Notes: generated from the letters alone by a model not told the origin. Shown: positions 1 to 8,746, counted from the first letter of the stretch. The stretch is 64,000 nt of DNA from Bin87 sp965204395 (GCA_965204395.1 OZ241987.1:3968001-4032000); one strand, 5' to 3'. A program made the numbers and translations.

Positions 1-145
1 GATGTGCCGGTTTGAACCCAGTTGCTCCCAATACACAGCCGAAGCAGTGGAGCGTTACGGTATTGTCCGCGGCAGCTGGCTCGGATTGAAGCGCATCTCG
101 CGTTGCCGCCCCATGGGTGGGCAGGGCTACGACCCGGTAACGTAA
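1..145 (+). CDS. yidD: YidD, membrane protein insertion efficiency factor (C-terminal part)
   Basis: The gene enters from the left edge; the visible frame runs from base 2 to the TAA at 143-145 (47 residues). It reads MCRFEPSCSQYTAEAVERYG and ends in RCRPMGGQGYDPVT, with the CxFxPSCSxY and RCRP motifs typical of the short YidD family. YidD is a membrane-associated helper of YidC-dependent insertion. It sits directly upstream of a beta-propeller lipoprotein, yidC and jag, the usual rnpA-yidD-yidC-jag neighbourhood, so rnpA and rpmH probably lie just outside the window. The N-terminus is not visible. Confidence 0.93.
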   Translation, partial: MCRFEPSCSQYTAEAVERYGIVRGSWLGLKRISRCRPMGGQGYDPVT

Positions 146-167
146 GCGACCTCAACGCCCGGGACCA

Positions 168-1394
168 TTGACCGAAATGCCTCAATATTTGGCGCCGTTG
201 CGCCTATTACGACGCATACACTCCTGGGCAGGCTTGTTGTTTGCGGTGGTGGTGGCGTTCGCGGTGCTCGCCACCGGTTGTACCCCCAATCTGGGGGCAT
301 CTACCAGTGGGTGGGGGGCGGTCGCGGTGGACGACGGCGTAGTTTATGCCACCACCCTGGAAGGCCAGGTGTATGCCCTGAATGACCTGATGTCAGAAGG
401 AGTGAGCACGCGATGGGTCTCCACGGTGGGTGGGGACAACGGTTTCCGAGGAGCTTACAACCCACCGGCCGTCGGTACCTATCTCTACGTGGCTGGCATT
501 GACGGGGTCCTGTACGCCATCGAACGCCCGGCCGGCGGTGGCGCGGCTGCAACCGCGTGGCGTCGTCCCCAGGTTGAAACGGAGGAGGCAGTGCCGTTGG
601 TGGGCAGTCCTGCTCTGGACGAGGCGGGCGGGATCATCGCCGTAGGTTCCGAAGACGGAGGACTTTACGCATACAACGCTCTCACTGGCGAAGGACTGCG
701 CTGGTCGCCGTTCCAGACCGAAGGTGAGATCTGGTCCACACCGGTGTTGCGAAATGGAGTGGCCTACTTCGGATCCCAGGATGGCAGCGTCTACGCGGTC
801 AGCTTGCACAGCGGAGAGCTCGTTTGGAAATTCGACACCGGAGCGGCAGTCGTCGCCACACCGTTGATTCACAGAAATCTGCTGATCGTGGGATCGTTTG
901 ATCGCAAACTGTACGCGCTGGGCCTCAACGACGGTCAACCCCGGTGGCAATTCACGGCGGGCAACTGGTGGTGGGCAACTCCCGTAGCCTCGGATCGAGC
1001 GATTTTCGCGCCGGCGATGGACGGCAAAGTGTACGCGTTGGACGAGAACGGCTCGTTGCTTTGGGAGCATGACCTGGGATCACCGGTTGTATCAAGTCCG
1101 GCGTTGCTGGAACGGGGGCTGGTAGTGGCGACCGTCGATGGCAAAATGTCAGTGTTGCGTGCGACCGAGGCATCCCACGGGACCGCGCAGGAGATCGCAT
1201 CCCTGACGGTGGGCGATGCTGAAATCAAAGCTCCACTGACCAATTTACCCGATCGTATCGAAAATGGACTTCCGGTGCCGGCGGACTCGGTGTACGTCGG
1301 GTCAGACGACGGCACGGTGCGTCGCATCCAGGTGCAATCCGGTATAAATATTCTTTGGTGCTACGACACGAAAGAGAACACCCGATGCAACTAA
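168..1394 (+). CDS. PQQ-like beta-propeller lipoprotein
   Basis: A predicted 408-residue secreted lipoprotein. The N-terminus has arginines, a hydrophobic stretch and a lipobox (LATGC, Cys38 from the TTG start at 168; an in-frame ATG at 177 is an alternative). The rest is built from repeated units such as VYALNDL, LYAIERPA, LYAYNALTG, VYAVSLHSGELVWKFDTG and LYALGLNDGQPRW, which mark PQQ/BamB-like propeller blades. Such proteins are usually scaffolds; no catalytic residues are recognised. It lies between yidD and yidC on the same strand, 41 nt before yidC, so a role in membrane protein assembly is a reasonable inference but is not shown by the sequence. Neither candidate start has a clear Shine-Dalgarno. 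Confidence 0.85.
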   Translation: MTEMPQYLAPLRLLRRIHSWAGLLFAVVVAFAVLATGCTPNLGASTSGWGAVAVDDGVVYATTLEGQVYALNDLMSEGVSTRWVSTVGGDNGFRGAYNPPAVGTYLYVAGIDGVLYAIERPAGGGAAATAWRRPQVETEEAVPLVGSPALDEAGGIIAVGSEDGGLYAYNALTGEGLRWSPFQTEGEIWSTPVLRNGVAYFGSQDGSVYAVSLHSGELVWKFDTGAAVVATPLIHRNLLIVGSFDRKLYALGLNDGQPRWQFTAGNWWWATPVASDRAIFAPAMDGKVYALDENGSLLWEHDLGSPVVSSPALLERGLVVATVDGKMSVLRATEASHGTAQEIASLTVGDAEIKAPLTNLPDRIENGLPVPADSVYVGSDDGTVRRIQVQSGINILWCYDTKENTRCN

Positions 1395-1435
1395 TGCACG
1401 CAGCGCCCATCCGGTAGTTGTCCAGGACGTAATCA

Positions 1436-2365
1436 GTGGAGATTTTCGCCATATTCGGTGATCTCTGGAGAGAGATCATCATCCGCCCGATGCTCAACAC
1501 CTTGTTGGTGTTGTACGTGCTGAGCTTCTCGCAGATGGGCCTGGCGATCATCGTATTCACGGTGCTGGTGCGGGTGGTCACAATCCCGTTGACCGTTCGA
1601 CAGTTGCGCCAAATGCGTTCCATGACCGGACTCCAGCCCAGGGTTCGAGAGATCCAGGAGCGTTACGCCGGCGACCGCCAGCGCATATCCCAGGAAACGA
1701 TGCGGCTGTACCGCGAAAGTGGAGTCAACCCGATCGGTTGCCTGGGACCGCTGATCGTTCAAATGCCCATTTTGATCGGTCTGTTCCGGGTGCTGATCCA
1801 AACGTTGTTCAACAACCCGGAAGACCTGGTCAACCTTTCGGACAAACTGTACGCGTGGGTAACTTTCGTACCTATTCACGCCGCGATACCGGTGAATAAC
1901 GGCTTCCTTTGGATGGACTTGAGCCGGCCGGACCCGTCGCCCATCGTGATGCCGGTCTTGGTGGCCGTCACCACGTGGGTACAGCAAAAAATGACGCAAA
2001 TGCCGTCGCCCGACCCGCGGCAGCAGTCAAGTCAAACGATGATGTTGTGGATGATGCCAATTTTCCTGGGAGCATTCTCCCTTGGTTGGCCGAGCGGCTT
2101 GCCGTTGTACTGGGTAGTGTCCAACCTCATCGGGATAGGCATACAGTATTTTATTACCGGTTGGGGGCCGTTGTTCCCATTGTTCCCCCGACGCGGCGAG
2201 GACCCTCCCGAGCCCGCGCCGGCGGCCACAGCTCCCGACCAGCAGGAGAGTAGTAACGATGGACCAGATAATTCAAACCGGGAGAACCGTCGAAGAGGCC
2301 GAAGAGCAGGCGCTCGCAGCACTCGGCGCCGACCGCAGCGAGGTAGAGGTAGAAATACTAAGTAG
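1436..2365 (+). CDS. yidC: YidC/Oxa1 family membrane protein insertase
   Basis: A 309-residue insertase of the Oxa1/Gram-positive type: it begins almost at once with membrane segments (residues about 20-55) and lacks the large periplasmic domain of proteobacterial YidC. The conserved Arg in the first core helix is seen in VLVRVVTIPLT (Arg46). Further hydrophobic segments follow around PLIVQMPILIGLFRVLI and PLYWVVSNLIGIGIQYF. The start is GTG at 1436 with AGGA 8 nt upstream. The last 29 residues contain 13 Arg and 1 Lys, an Oxa1-like basic tail of the kind that contacts ribosomes. This tail is encoded in DNA shared with the start of jag (107-nt overlap in another frame). Confidence 0.95.
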   Translation: MEIFAIFGDLWREIIIRPMLNTLLVLYVLSFSQMGLAIIVFTVLVRVVTIPLTVRQLRQMRSMTGLQPRVREIQERYAGDRQRISQETMRLYRESGVNPIGCLGPLIVQMPILIGLFRVLIQTLFNNPEDLVNLSDKLYAWVTFVPIHAAIPVNNGFLWMDLSRPDPSPIVMPVLVAVTTWVQQKMTQMPSPDPRQQSSQTMMLWMMPIFLGAFSLGWPSGLPLYWVVSNLIGIGIQYFITGWGPLFPLFPRRGEDPPEPAPAATAPDQQESSNDGPDNSNRENRRRGRRAGARSTRRRPQRGRGRNTK

Positions 2366-3008
2366 GGGTCGACAGGGATTCCTGGGCATCGGAGGCGAAC
2401 TGGCCGAGGTACGCGTCACGCGGCTGTCTGGCAGCGGCGCCGTTGAAGCAGAAACGCAGGCGGACACGGACGAGGATCATGATGCACCTGATGTCCTCCA
2501 AGCTGCCGAGAGTGTCGGACAGGTAGTTGCCATCGAGGCAAACACACCAGCTGAGGCCGCGGTCCAGGCAGTGGAGCGGATCCTGGAGACCGTCGGCGCC
2601 GATGTGGACGTATCGCTGCGGTCTGCGCACGATGAGTTCACGGGAGGCCCGGTAATTGACATCAATGGCCCGGATTCCGGGTTGTTGATTGGCCGCCGTG
2701 GGAACACGCTGCAATCTCTACAGTTTATCGTGCAGAGTATAGTCCGCCAGCGGTTCGAAGAGGAGAACGTCAGGGTGGCGCTGGACGTGGAGCAATACCG
2801 CCAGCGCCGGGAAGACTCGCTGCGCGAAATGGCTGATCGCGTCGCCAACCGAGTGTCACAAACCGGACGGAGCATTACCTTGGAGCCGATGCCCCCGTCC
2901 GATCGCCGGGTGATCCATCTGTACTTGGATAGCAGGGAAGGAATTCGCACCGAGAGCGTGGGATTCGGCGAGAGCCGAAAAGTGCAGATCATCGCCGAGC
3001 CGACCTGA
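2259..3008 (+). CDS. jag: Jag/KhpB RNA-binding protein (Jag_N-KH-R3H)
   Basis: A 249-residue protein with a Jag_N domain at residues 1-50 (SRGRQGFLGIGG), an acidic linker, a KH domain (GLLIGRRGNTLQSLQF) and a C-terminal R3H domain (MPPSDRRVIHLYLDSREG). KhpB/Jag proteins bind RNA, often with KhpA, and affect cell envelope and division functions. The ATG at 2259 has an AGGAGAG ribosome site about 9 nt upstream, which supports the long overlap with the end of yidC rather than an internal start. Overlap and shared strand imply coupled expression with yidC. Confidence 0.94.
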   Translation: MDQIIQTGRTVEEAEEQALAALGADRSEVEVEILSRGRQGFLGIGGELAEVRVTRLSGSGAVEAETQADTDEDHDAPDVLQAAESVGQVVAIEANTPAEAAVQAVERILETVGADVDVSLRSAHDEFTGGPVIDINGPDSGLLIGRRGNTLQSLQFIVQSIVRQRFEEENVRVALDVEQYRQRREDSLREMADRVANRVSQTGRSITLEPMPPSDRRVIHLYLDSREGIRTESVGFGESRKVQIIAEPT

Positions 3009-3036
3009 TCGTACAGAATCATCCCTTCATGCGGCG

Positions 3037-3065
3037 TTGACCCGCCGACAACAGCCCAATAGAAT
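3037..3065 (+). promoter_or_regulatory. Promoter of purF, probably leaderless
   Basis: TTGACC at 3037-3042, a 17-nt spacer, and TAGAAT at 3060-3065. Only 6 nt separate the -10 box from the purF ATG at 3072, which has no Shine-Dalgarno, so transcription should begin at or next to the start codon. Confidence 0.65.
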
Positions 3066-3071
3066 GCAGAC

Positions 3072-4532
3072 ATGAGCCTGCAGCCGCCCGGCCATCGGGA
3101 AGCCGACCCCTTTGACCATCCGCGCGAAGAGTGCGGAGTTGTCGGCATACATAGCCCGGGCAACCACAGCGCCACGCTCGCTGCCATCGGGCTTTTCGCT
3201 CTGCAGCACAGGGGGCAGGAATCCGCCGGCGTCGCGGCGTCCGAGTCAGGCACCATCCGGGTACATTCCGGGATGGGCTTGGTATCGGAAGCATTCCGCG
3301 ATGGCGACTTGGACGGGATCAAAGGCGAGACCGCAATCGGTCATACCCGCTACTCGACCACGGGCGCCAGCGACGCGTGCAACGCCCAACCCTTGGTGGT
3401 AGATGGCTCCAACGGACGTCTGGCGGTGGCGCACAACGGGAACATCGTCAACTCGGTGCAACTGAGAGAACAGTTGCGTGAACGTCTGGATTGCCGGTTT
3501 GAGACGACCACCGACACCGAGGTAATCGCCCATTTGCTGGCGAACGCTCCCGGCAAATCGTGGCCCGAGCGCCTGTTCCACGGCATGCGGGTGATGAAAG
3601 GTGCTTTCTCATTGGCGCTACTGACGCCGGACGCGTTGATCGCGGCCCGCGATCCGTTGGGTATTCGTCCTTTGTGCCTGGGCAGACTTCCTGTGGATGA
3701 AGGCCACGGTTGGGTGTTCGGATCCGAGACGTGCGCGCTGGACCACATGCAAGCTGATTTTGTTCGCGAACTTGAGCCCGGGGAAGTCGTAGTCATCACA
3801 GAGGACGGGATTCATTGCGAGATATTCCGGGGCGAAGAACCGCGCAAACGCGCCCTGTGTGTTTTCGAGTGGATCTACTTCGCACGCCCCGACAGCGTGA
3901 TGGACGGTCGCTTGATGCACACGGTGCGCGAGGAGATGGGAGCGCAGTTGGCGCGCGAGCACCCGATTGACGCCGACCTGGTGATCGGGATACCGGATTC
4001 CTCGACTTCGGCTGCGGTGGGCTACGCCAAAGAATCAGGGATACCGATCGCGAACGGCCTCGTGCGAAATCGGTACGTCGGACGGACATTCATAGAACCG
4101 GAACAACAACGCCGGGACCGGGGCGTGAGGCAAAAATTCAATCCGATGCCGTCCGTCCTGCGAGGCAAAAGACTGGTTGTTGTCGATGACAGCATCGTTA
4201 GGGGGACTACAACTCCGCACGTTGTGGAACTGCTCAAGAAGGCGGGCGCCACGGAGATACATCTGCGAGTATGCGCCCCGCCAATCAAGCACCCCTGTTA
4301 CTTGGGCGTGGACATGGCTACGCGAGAGGAATTGATCGCCGCCAACAAGACCATTGACGAGATTCGATTGCTGACCGGTGCGGACACATTGGGCTACCTC
4401 AGCGTTGACGGGTTGTTGGGCGTGGCTCGCGGTCCACAGTCCGGGGGATTCTGCGACGCCTGCTTCACCGGAAACTACCCCGTTCCGGTGCAGTTGGACT
4501 TCTCGAAGATGGGCCTGGCGCGCACGGCATAG
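3072..4532 (+). CDS. purF: Amidophosphoribosyltransferase
   Basis: First committed enzyme of purine synthesis: PRPP plus glutamine to phosphoribosylamine. The N-terminal glutaminase nucleophile is Cys21 (EECGVVG) after a 20-residue propeptide, as in the Bacillus-type enzyme that matures by cleavage. The PRPP loop is VVVDDSIVRGTT. Four cysteines lie where the Bacillus enzyme ligates a [4Fe-4S] cluster: one in RALCVFEW, one in HPCYLG and two in GFCDACF, so this is the iron-sulfur class. Length 486 aa is normal. It begins a purF-purM-orphan-purH block; purM follows after 8 nt. Confidence 0.97.
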   Translation: MSLQPPGHREADPFDHPREECGVVGIHSPGNHSATLAAIGLFALQHRGQESAGVAASESGTIRVHSGMGLVSEAFRDGDLDGIKGETAIGHTRYSTTGASDACNAQPLVVDGSNGRLAVAHNGNIVNSVQLREQLRERLDCRFETTTDTEVIAHLLANAPGKSWPERLFHGMRVMKGAFSLALLTPDALIAARDPLGIRPLCLGRLPVDEGHGWVFGSETCALDHMQADFVRELEPGEVVVITEDGIHCEIFRGEEPRKRALCVFEWIYFARPDSVMDGRLMHTVREEMGAQLAREHPIDADLVIGIPDSSTSAAVGYAKESGIPIANGLVRNRYVGRTFIEPEQQRRDRGVRQKFNPMPSVLRGKRLVVVDDSIVRGTTTPHVVELLKKAGATEIHLRVCAPPIKHPCYLGVDMATREELIAANKTIDEIRLLTGADTLGYLSVDGLLGVARGPQSGGFCDACFTGNYPVPVQLDFSKMGLARTA

Positions 4533-4540
4533 CGTTAGCG

Positions 4541-5587
4541 GTGAGCGAGGGCGCGTTGAGTACGGTGGAGCCCGGAACCTACGAAGCGGCCGGAGTATCG
4601 CTGGACGCGATGGACGGCTTGAAAGACCGGATCAAGGCGTTCGCCGCACTTACCCATGGATCTGAAGTACTTGATGGAGGCGGCGGATTCGCCGGCCTGT
4701 TTGCGCTCGGTGAACATTACGATCCCGTGCTGGTGGCGAGCACCGACGGCGTTGGTACCAAGCTGAAAATCGCGGCGCAGATGGGTCATTTCGAAGGCGT
4801 GGGCCAAGACTTGGTCACGCTCAACGTCAACGATATTCTGACCAAGGGCGCTAGGCCTTTATTTTTTTTGGACTACGTATCTTTCACAACCTTTGACGAA
4901 CATAGGCTTGAGATGCTGATGCGCGGGATGGTCTGGGGATGTCGAGAGGCCGGATGCGCTCTAATCGGTGGCGAAACCGCACAATTGCCCGGAGTGTACG
5001 GAGACACGGATTTTGACCTGGCGGGATTCGTGGTGGGCGTCGTTGAGCGGGGAAATTTGCTGGACGGCAGCGGAGTGGAGCCGGGTGACCGGCTAATTGG
5101 AATACCGTCAAGTGGCGTGCATACCAACGGATTTTCGCTGGTTCGTCGGGCATTCCGACTGGATGATGATCCATCCGGTTTGTTTCGCCCGTGTCCCGGT
5201 ATGCGACGCAATCTCGGCGACGAACTGATGGTGCGGCATCGCGCGTACTACCCCATGTTGGAGCCATACCTAACCAAAGTGAAAGCGTTGAGCCACATCA
5301 CGGGCGGTGGCCTGCCGGGAAAGATGCCGGCTTCGCTCCCGCCCGGCTTGGCAGCGGAGTTCGCTCTCGGCTCATGGAGGATCCCCCCGATTTTTGCCGC
5401 CATTCAGGAGGCGGGCAACGTGGACGCCGACGAGATGTACCGGGTGTTTAACATGGGGTTGGGGATGGTAGCCGTCTGCGATGACGCGGGCGCCGACCAA
5501 CTGTTGGAGGAAGTGGAGGGCGCGGTTGAGGTGGGCCGCATAGTAGAGCAACAGGGACAAACGAGGACGATATTTCGGGAAGGATAA
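4541..5587 (+). CDS. purM: Phosphoribosylformylglycinamidine cyclo-ligase (AIR synthetase)
   Basis: Converts FGAM to AIR with ATP, the fifth step of purine synthesis. The 348-residue protein has the AIRS-family motifs STDGVGTKLKIA, ALIGGETAQLPGVY and SSGVHTNGFSLVR, and the late glycine-rich HITGGGLPGKMP motif. The start is GTG at 4541, 8 nt after purF, so the pair is almost certainly co-transcribed. Full length with no anomalies. Confidence 0.97.
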   Translation: MSEGALSTVEPGTYEAAGVSLDAMDGLKDRIKAFAALTHGSEVLDGGGGFAGLFALGEHYDPVLVASTDGVGTKLKIAAQMGHFEGVGQDLVTLNVNDILTKGARPLFFLDYVSFTTFDEHRLEMLMRGMVWGCREAGCALIGGETAQLPGVYGDTDFDLAGFVVGVVERGNLLDGSGVEPGDRLIGIPSSGVHTNGFSLVRRAFRLDDDPSGLFRPCPGMRRNLGDELMVRHRAYYPMLEPYLTKVKALSHITGGGLPGKMPASLPPGLAAEFALGSWRIPPIFAAIQEAGNVDADEMYRVFNMGLGMVAVCDDAGADQLLEEVEGAVEVGRIVEQQGQTRTIFREG

Positions 5588-5610
5588 CGCCCCACCGGAG
5601 AGGTGATGAC

Positions 5611-5856
5611 ATGGGAATGACGAGCTGGTTTCGACGGAACAGAGATCGCGCAGAAAACGAAGCGTTGCACGGCATGCACAGCCCGTGGTGGGCATGGGGA
5701 CCTCTGGGATTGTTTTGGTACGGAAGCCATCACGACAGCCAAAACGTGGACGGCGGCCACCTGAACCATCCCGGTGATGTCGGTCATATCAATCACCCAA
5801 CGGATCCGGGGGCCGGAATGGGTGGATTCGACGGCGGCGGCGGTGGCGGATTCTGA
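5611..5856 (+). CDS. Small His/Gly-rich protein between purM and purH, unknown
   Basis: An 81-residue ORF not recognised as any family. A strong GGAGAGGTGAT ribosome site precedes the ATG at 5611, and the frame fits tightly between purM (23-nt gap) and purH (37-nt gap to the chosen start). The N-terminus is basic (SWFRRNRDR), the middle is Trp-rich (SPWWAWGPLGLFWYG, possibly membrane-seeking), a His/Asn/Pro stretch follows (HLNHPGDVGHINHP), and it ends GGFDGGGGGGF. Histidines could bind metal. It is probably real because of its ribosome site and position; its function is unknown. Confidence 0.6.
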   Translation: MGMTSWFRRNRDRAENEALHGMHSPWWAWGPLGLFWYGSHHDSQNVDGGHLNHPGDVGHINHPTDPGAGMGGFDGGGGGGF

Positions 5857-5893
5857 TCAGCGTTCATCTACAGAAAGGGAGACCGTAGGAAAC

Positions 5894-7432
5894 TTGAAAG
5901 TCTTACTCAGCGTATTCGACAAGACGGGGATCCAAGAACTCGGCAAGCGCCTCTCGGGGGCCGGGTTCGAGCTGATCAGCACCGGAGGAACACACCGTAG
6001 CCTGTCCGATGCGGGTGTACCGGTCCGGCAAGTAGCGGACGTAACGGGATCGCCGGAAATCCTGGAGGGCAGAGTGAAGACCCTGCATCCCGTGATCCAC
6101 GGCGGGCTGCTGGCACGGCGCGATTCCTCGGAACACATGACGGAGCTGGCCAACCACGGGATCGGCACGATTGACGTGGTTGTGGTCAACCTGTACCCGT
6201 TTGTCGATACGATCAGCATGCCTAACGTCACGCTGGATGACGCTTTGGAGAACATCGACATCGGCGGGCCGACCATGCTGCGGGCCGCCGCGAAGAATTT
6301 CCCGTCGGTTGCGGTGGTCGTGGACCCGTCGGATTACGGATGGGTCGCCGATGCGCTGGCCGGGGATGGTCTGGACCAAGACCAACGGAGGGGCTTGGCC
6401 ACCAAAGCTTTCCAGCACGTAGCCGTGTACGACGCGGCTGTAGCGGAATACTTGGCGTCGGGCCAGGCCGGCGATGACGATATGCCGTCGCAGGTGACGA
6501 TAGGACTCGAACGGGTGTCGTCCCTTAGGTACGGCGAAAATCCCCACCAGAAAGGGGCTCTCTACGTGCCGGCCAACGGTGGATCGGGGGGACTGGCTCG
6601 CGCCCGGCAGTTGCACGGACGCGAATTGTCGTTCAACAACCTGATGGATGCGGATGCGGCCTGGCGGACGGTCAGCGACTATGACCAGCCTGCCGTCTGC
6701 GTGATCAAGCACGCCAATCCGTGCGGTCTGGCTGCCCGCGATAATCTCGCAGAGGCGTACCAATTGGCGTACGAGGGTGATCCGGTATCGGCGTTCGGGG
6801 GTATTGTCGGTTTCAACCGGAATGTAACGGCTGAAGCAGCCGAGGCGATGGGGCCAGTGTTCTACGAGGTGGTGGTCGCGCCGGGATACGACGGAGACGC
6901 GCTGGAGATTCTGCAACGCAAGCGGAATTTGCGCATTCTATCGGTGGATCCCGCCATCGCATCGCCGGGGACGGCAGCATACGACGTGCGCCCGCTGAGC
7001 GGAGGAATGCTGATCCAGGACCCGGACGCCATCCACGAGGATTCGGAGAAATGGGAAACCGCCACTGACCGAAGCCCTACTGACGCCGAATTGGCTGACT
7101 TGGCTTTCGCGTGGACGGCCGTGAAACACATTAAGTCCAACGCCATCGCATTCGTGAAAGATCGGCAGTTGGTCGGCATGGGTGCCGGCCAACCTAACCG
7201 TGTGGTCAGCGTCCACCTGTCGCAACGGGCGGCCGGCGAGAAAGCCGCAGGGTGTGTCCTGGCGTCGGACGCGTTCTTCCCGTTCCCTGACAATATCGAA
7301 CTGGCGGCTGAGGCAGGCATCACCGCCATCGTGCAGCCGGGCGGTTCCATCCGGGACGACGAGGTGATTGCAGCGGCAAACGCGGCGGGTATAGCGATGG
7401 TGTTCACCGGCGTCCGGCACTTCCGTCACTGA
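5894..7432 (+). CDS. purH: Bifunctional AICAR transformylase/IMP cyclohydrolase
   Basis: Catalyses the last two steps to IMP. The N-terminal MGS-like cyclohydrolase domain covers about residues 1-195 (STGGTHR, TLHPVIHGGLLARR). The C-terminal AICAR transformylase domain carries YGENPHQKGALY and the catalytic KHANPCG motif. The frame is open upstream to 5774, but the family starts at KVLLSVFDKTG. The TTG at 5894, preceded by AGGA, gives 512 aa, the usual length. Last gene of the purF-purM-orphan-purH block. Confidence 0.95.
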   Translation: MKVLLSVFDKTGIQELGKRLSGAGFELISTGGTHRSLSDAGVPVRQVADVTGSPEILEGRVKTLHPVIHGGLLARRDSSEHMTELANHGIGTIDVVVVNLYPFVDTISMPNVTLDDALENIDIGGPTMLRAAAKNFPSVAVVVDPSDYGWVADALAGDGLDQDQRRGLATKAFQHVAVYDAAVAEYLASGQAGDDDMPSQVTIGLERVSSLRYGENPHQKGALYVPANGGSGGLARARQLHGRELSFNNLMDADAAWRTVSDYDQPAVCVIKHANPCGLAARDNLAEAYQLAYEGDPVSAFGGIVGFNRNVTAEAAEAMGPVFYEVVVAPGYDGDALEILQRKRNLRILSVDPAIASPGTAAYDVRPLSGGMLIQDPDAIHEDSEKWETATDRSPTDAELADLAFAWTAVKHIKSNAIAFVKDRQLVGMGAGQPNRVVSVHLSQRAAGEKAAGCVLASDAFFPFPDNIELAAEAGITAIVQPGGSIRDDEVIAAANAAGIAMVFTGVRHFRH

Positions 7433-7441
7433 CCATCGCGG

Positions 7442-7945
7442 TTGGACGCATACCTGGACATCGAGACCACAGGGTTCATTGGGGGTTGTTCCTATCCCAC
7501 GGTAGTAGGGGTAGCAATCGATTTTCCTGGGGACTGGTCGGTGGAACAGTTGGTGGGTCGGGATATAACCCGAGATGCCATAGACCACCTGCTCCAGGGC
7601 GTTACCACCTTATACACCTTCAACGGCAGCAGTTTTGACCTGCCGTTCTTGGCATGGAGACCCGGGATCGACCTGCGCCGAAGCTTCACTCACCATGACC
7701 TGATGCACATTTGTCGCCGCTCCGGGTTACGCGGAGGATTGAAGCGTATCGAGCGAGCCTTGGGTATCGAACGACACGATTTGCCCGACATGGGCGGACA
7801 TGACGCCGTCTTGCTTTGGCGAAAATACCTGGACGAGGCCAATACATCGGCGTTGGAGTTGCTGTTGGAATACAACCGGGCCGATGTCGAAAATCTTTAT
7901 GCGTTGAGGAATATCCTCGAAGACCGACACCATTGGAGGCCATAG
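7442..7945 (+). CDS. YprB-like RNase H-fold (DEDD) exonuclease domain protein
   Basis: A 167-residue protein with the acidic signature of DnaQ/DEDD 3'-5' exonucleases: DIET at residues 6-9 (D, E), the second Asp in FNGSSFD, and the last Asp in YNRADVENL. The motif spacing matches the YprB_RNaseH_2 family, in which a stand-alone domain of this size is usual. The substrate is unknown. The start is TTG at 7442, 9 nt after purH, so it may be read through from the purine block; the following SDR starts 3 nt after its stop. Confidence 0.8.
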   Translation: MDAYLDIETTGFIGGCSYPTVVGVAIDFPGDWSVEQLVGRDITRDAIDHLLQGVTTLYTFNGSSFDLPFLAWRPGIDLRRSFTHHDLMHICRRSGLRGGLKRIERALGIERHDLPDMGGHDAVLLWRKYLDEANTSALELLLEYNRADVENLYALRNILEDRHHWRP

Positions 7946-7948
7946 CCG

Positions 7949-8746
7949 TTGGAACTGGGATTGAAAGGCAAGAACGTGGTGGTCACCGGAGGCGGCAACA
8001 ACATCGGGAGAGCGATCACGCTGGCATTCGCCGCCGAGGGTTGCAACGTCGCCATCGCCGAGCTGAATCAAGCCGCTGGCGAACGGGTCGCGGGGGAAGT
8101 TAGGGCGCTGAAGTCCGGTGCTACGGCCACGGTGATTGACGTCGACGTCACGGACCGAGCAAAGACTGATGCGATGGTCACCGAAGCCATCGCGCTCATG
8201 GGTTCCGTCGACGTCCTCGTGAATAACGTAGGGTGGACCATAGATCGCCTGTTCATGGAGAAATCTCGGGATGAGCACGTCAAGGAAGTGGACGTGAACC
8301 TTTGGGGAGCGATCAATTGCATCCACGCCGTCCTGCCGCACATGATCGACCGGCAAGGCGGGGCAGTGGTCAGCATCAGCAGTGACGCCGGCCGGATCGG
8401 TGAATACCGGGAGGCGGTTTACTCCGCGTGCAAGGCCGGCGTAATCGCGTTGAGCAAATCCCTGGCACGGGAAAACGGCCGACACGGCGTCCGGTTCAAC
8501 ATGGTGTGTCCGGGACTGACGGTCCCTCCACAGTCAGAGGTCGCAGGCACGGACAGCATGTGGGCCCAAGGCATGGAGGAGTTGTTCACGGATGAAGTCG
8601 TGGAAAGGGTGAAACGAACGTATCCGCTGCGGCGCATCGGGTCGGCGCAGGAGGTCGCCAACGCGGTGGTGTTCCTGGCATCCGACGCGGCCAGTTTCAT
8701 CACTGGGCAGACGCTGAGCGTTTCAGGCGGCTACACGATGATGTAA
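7949..8746 (+). CDS. SDR family NAD(P)-dependent oxidoreductase
   Basis: A classical short-chain dehydrogenase of 265 aa: nucleotide-binding TGGGNNIG near residues 13-20, NNVG (NNAG variant), catalytic Ser in SISSDAG, and Tyr and Lys in YSACK. The C-terminus FITGQTLSVSGGYTMM is typical of the FabG-like group. The start is TTG at 7949, 3 nt after the exonuclease gene. The substrate cannot be deduced; an acidic or Arg cofactor-selecting residue is not obvious. Confidence 0.9.
   Translation: MELGLKGKNVVVTGGGNNIGRAITLAFAAEGCNVAIAELNQAAGERVAGEVRALKSGATATVIDVDVTDRAKTDAMVTEAIALMGSVDVLVNNVGWTIDRLFMEKSRDEHVKEVDVNLWGAINCIHAVLPHMIDRQGGAVVSISSDAGRIGEYREAVYSACKAGVIALSKSLARENGRHGVRFNMVCPGLTVPPQSEVAGTDSMWAQGMEELFTDEVVERVKRTYPLRRIGSAQEVANAVVFLASDAASFITGQTLSVSGGYTMM

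Noticed and set aside
5903..6916. 337-codon antisense open frame inside purH
   Set aside because: Shadow frame of a conserved gene caused by high GC; no family motif.
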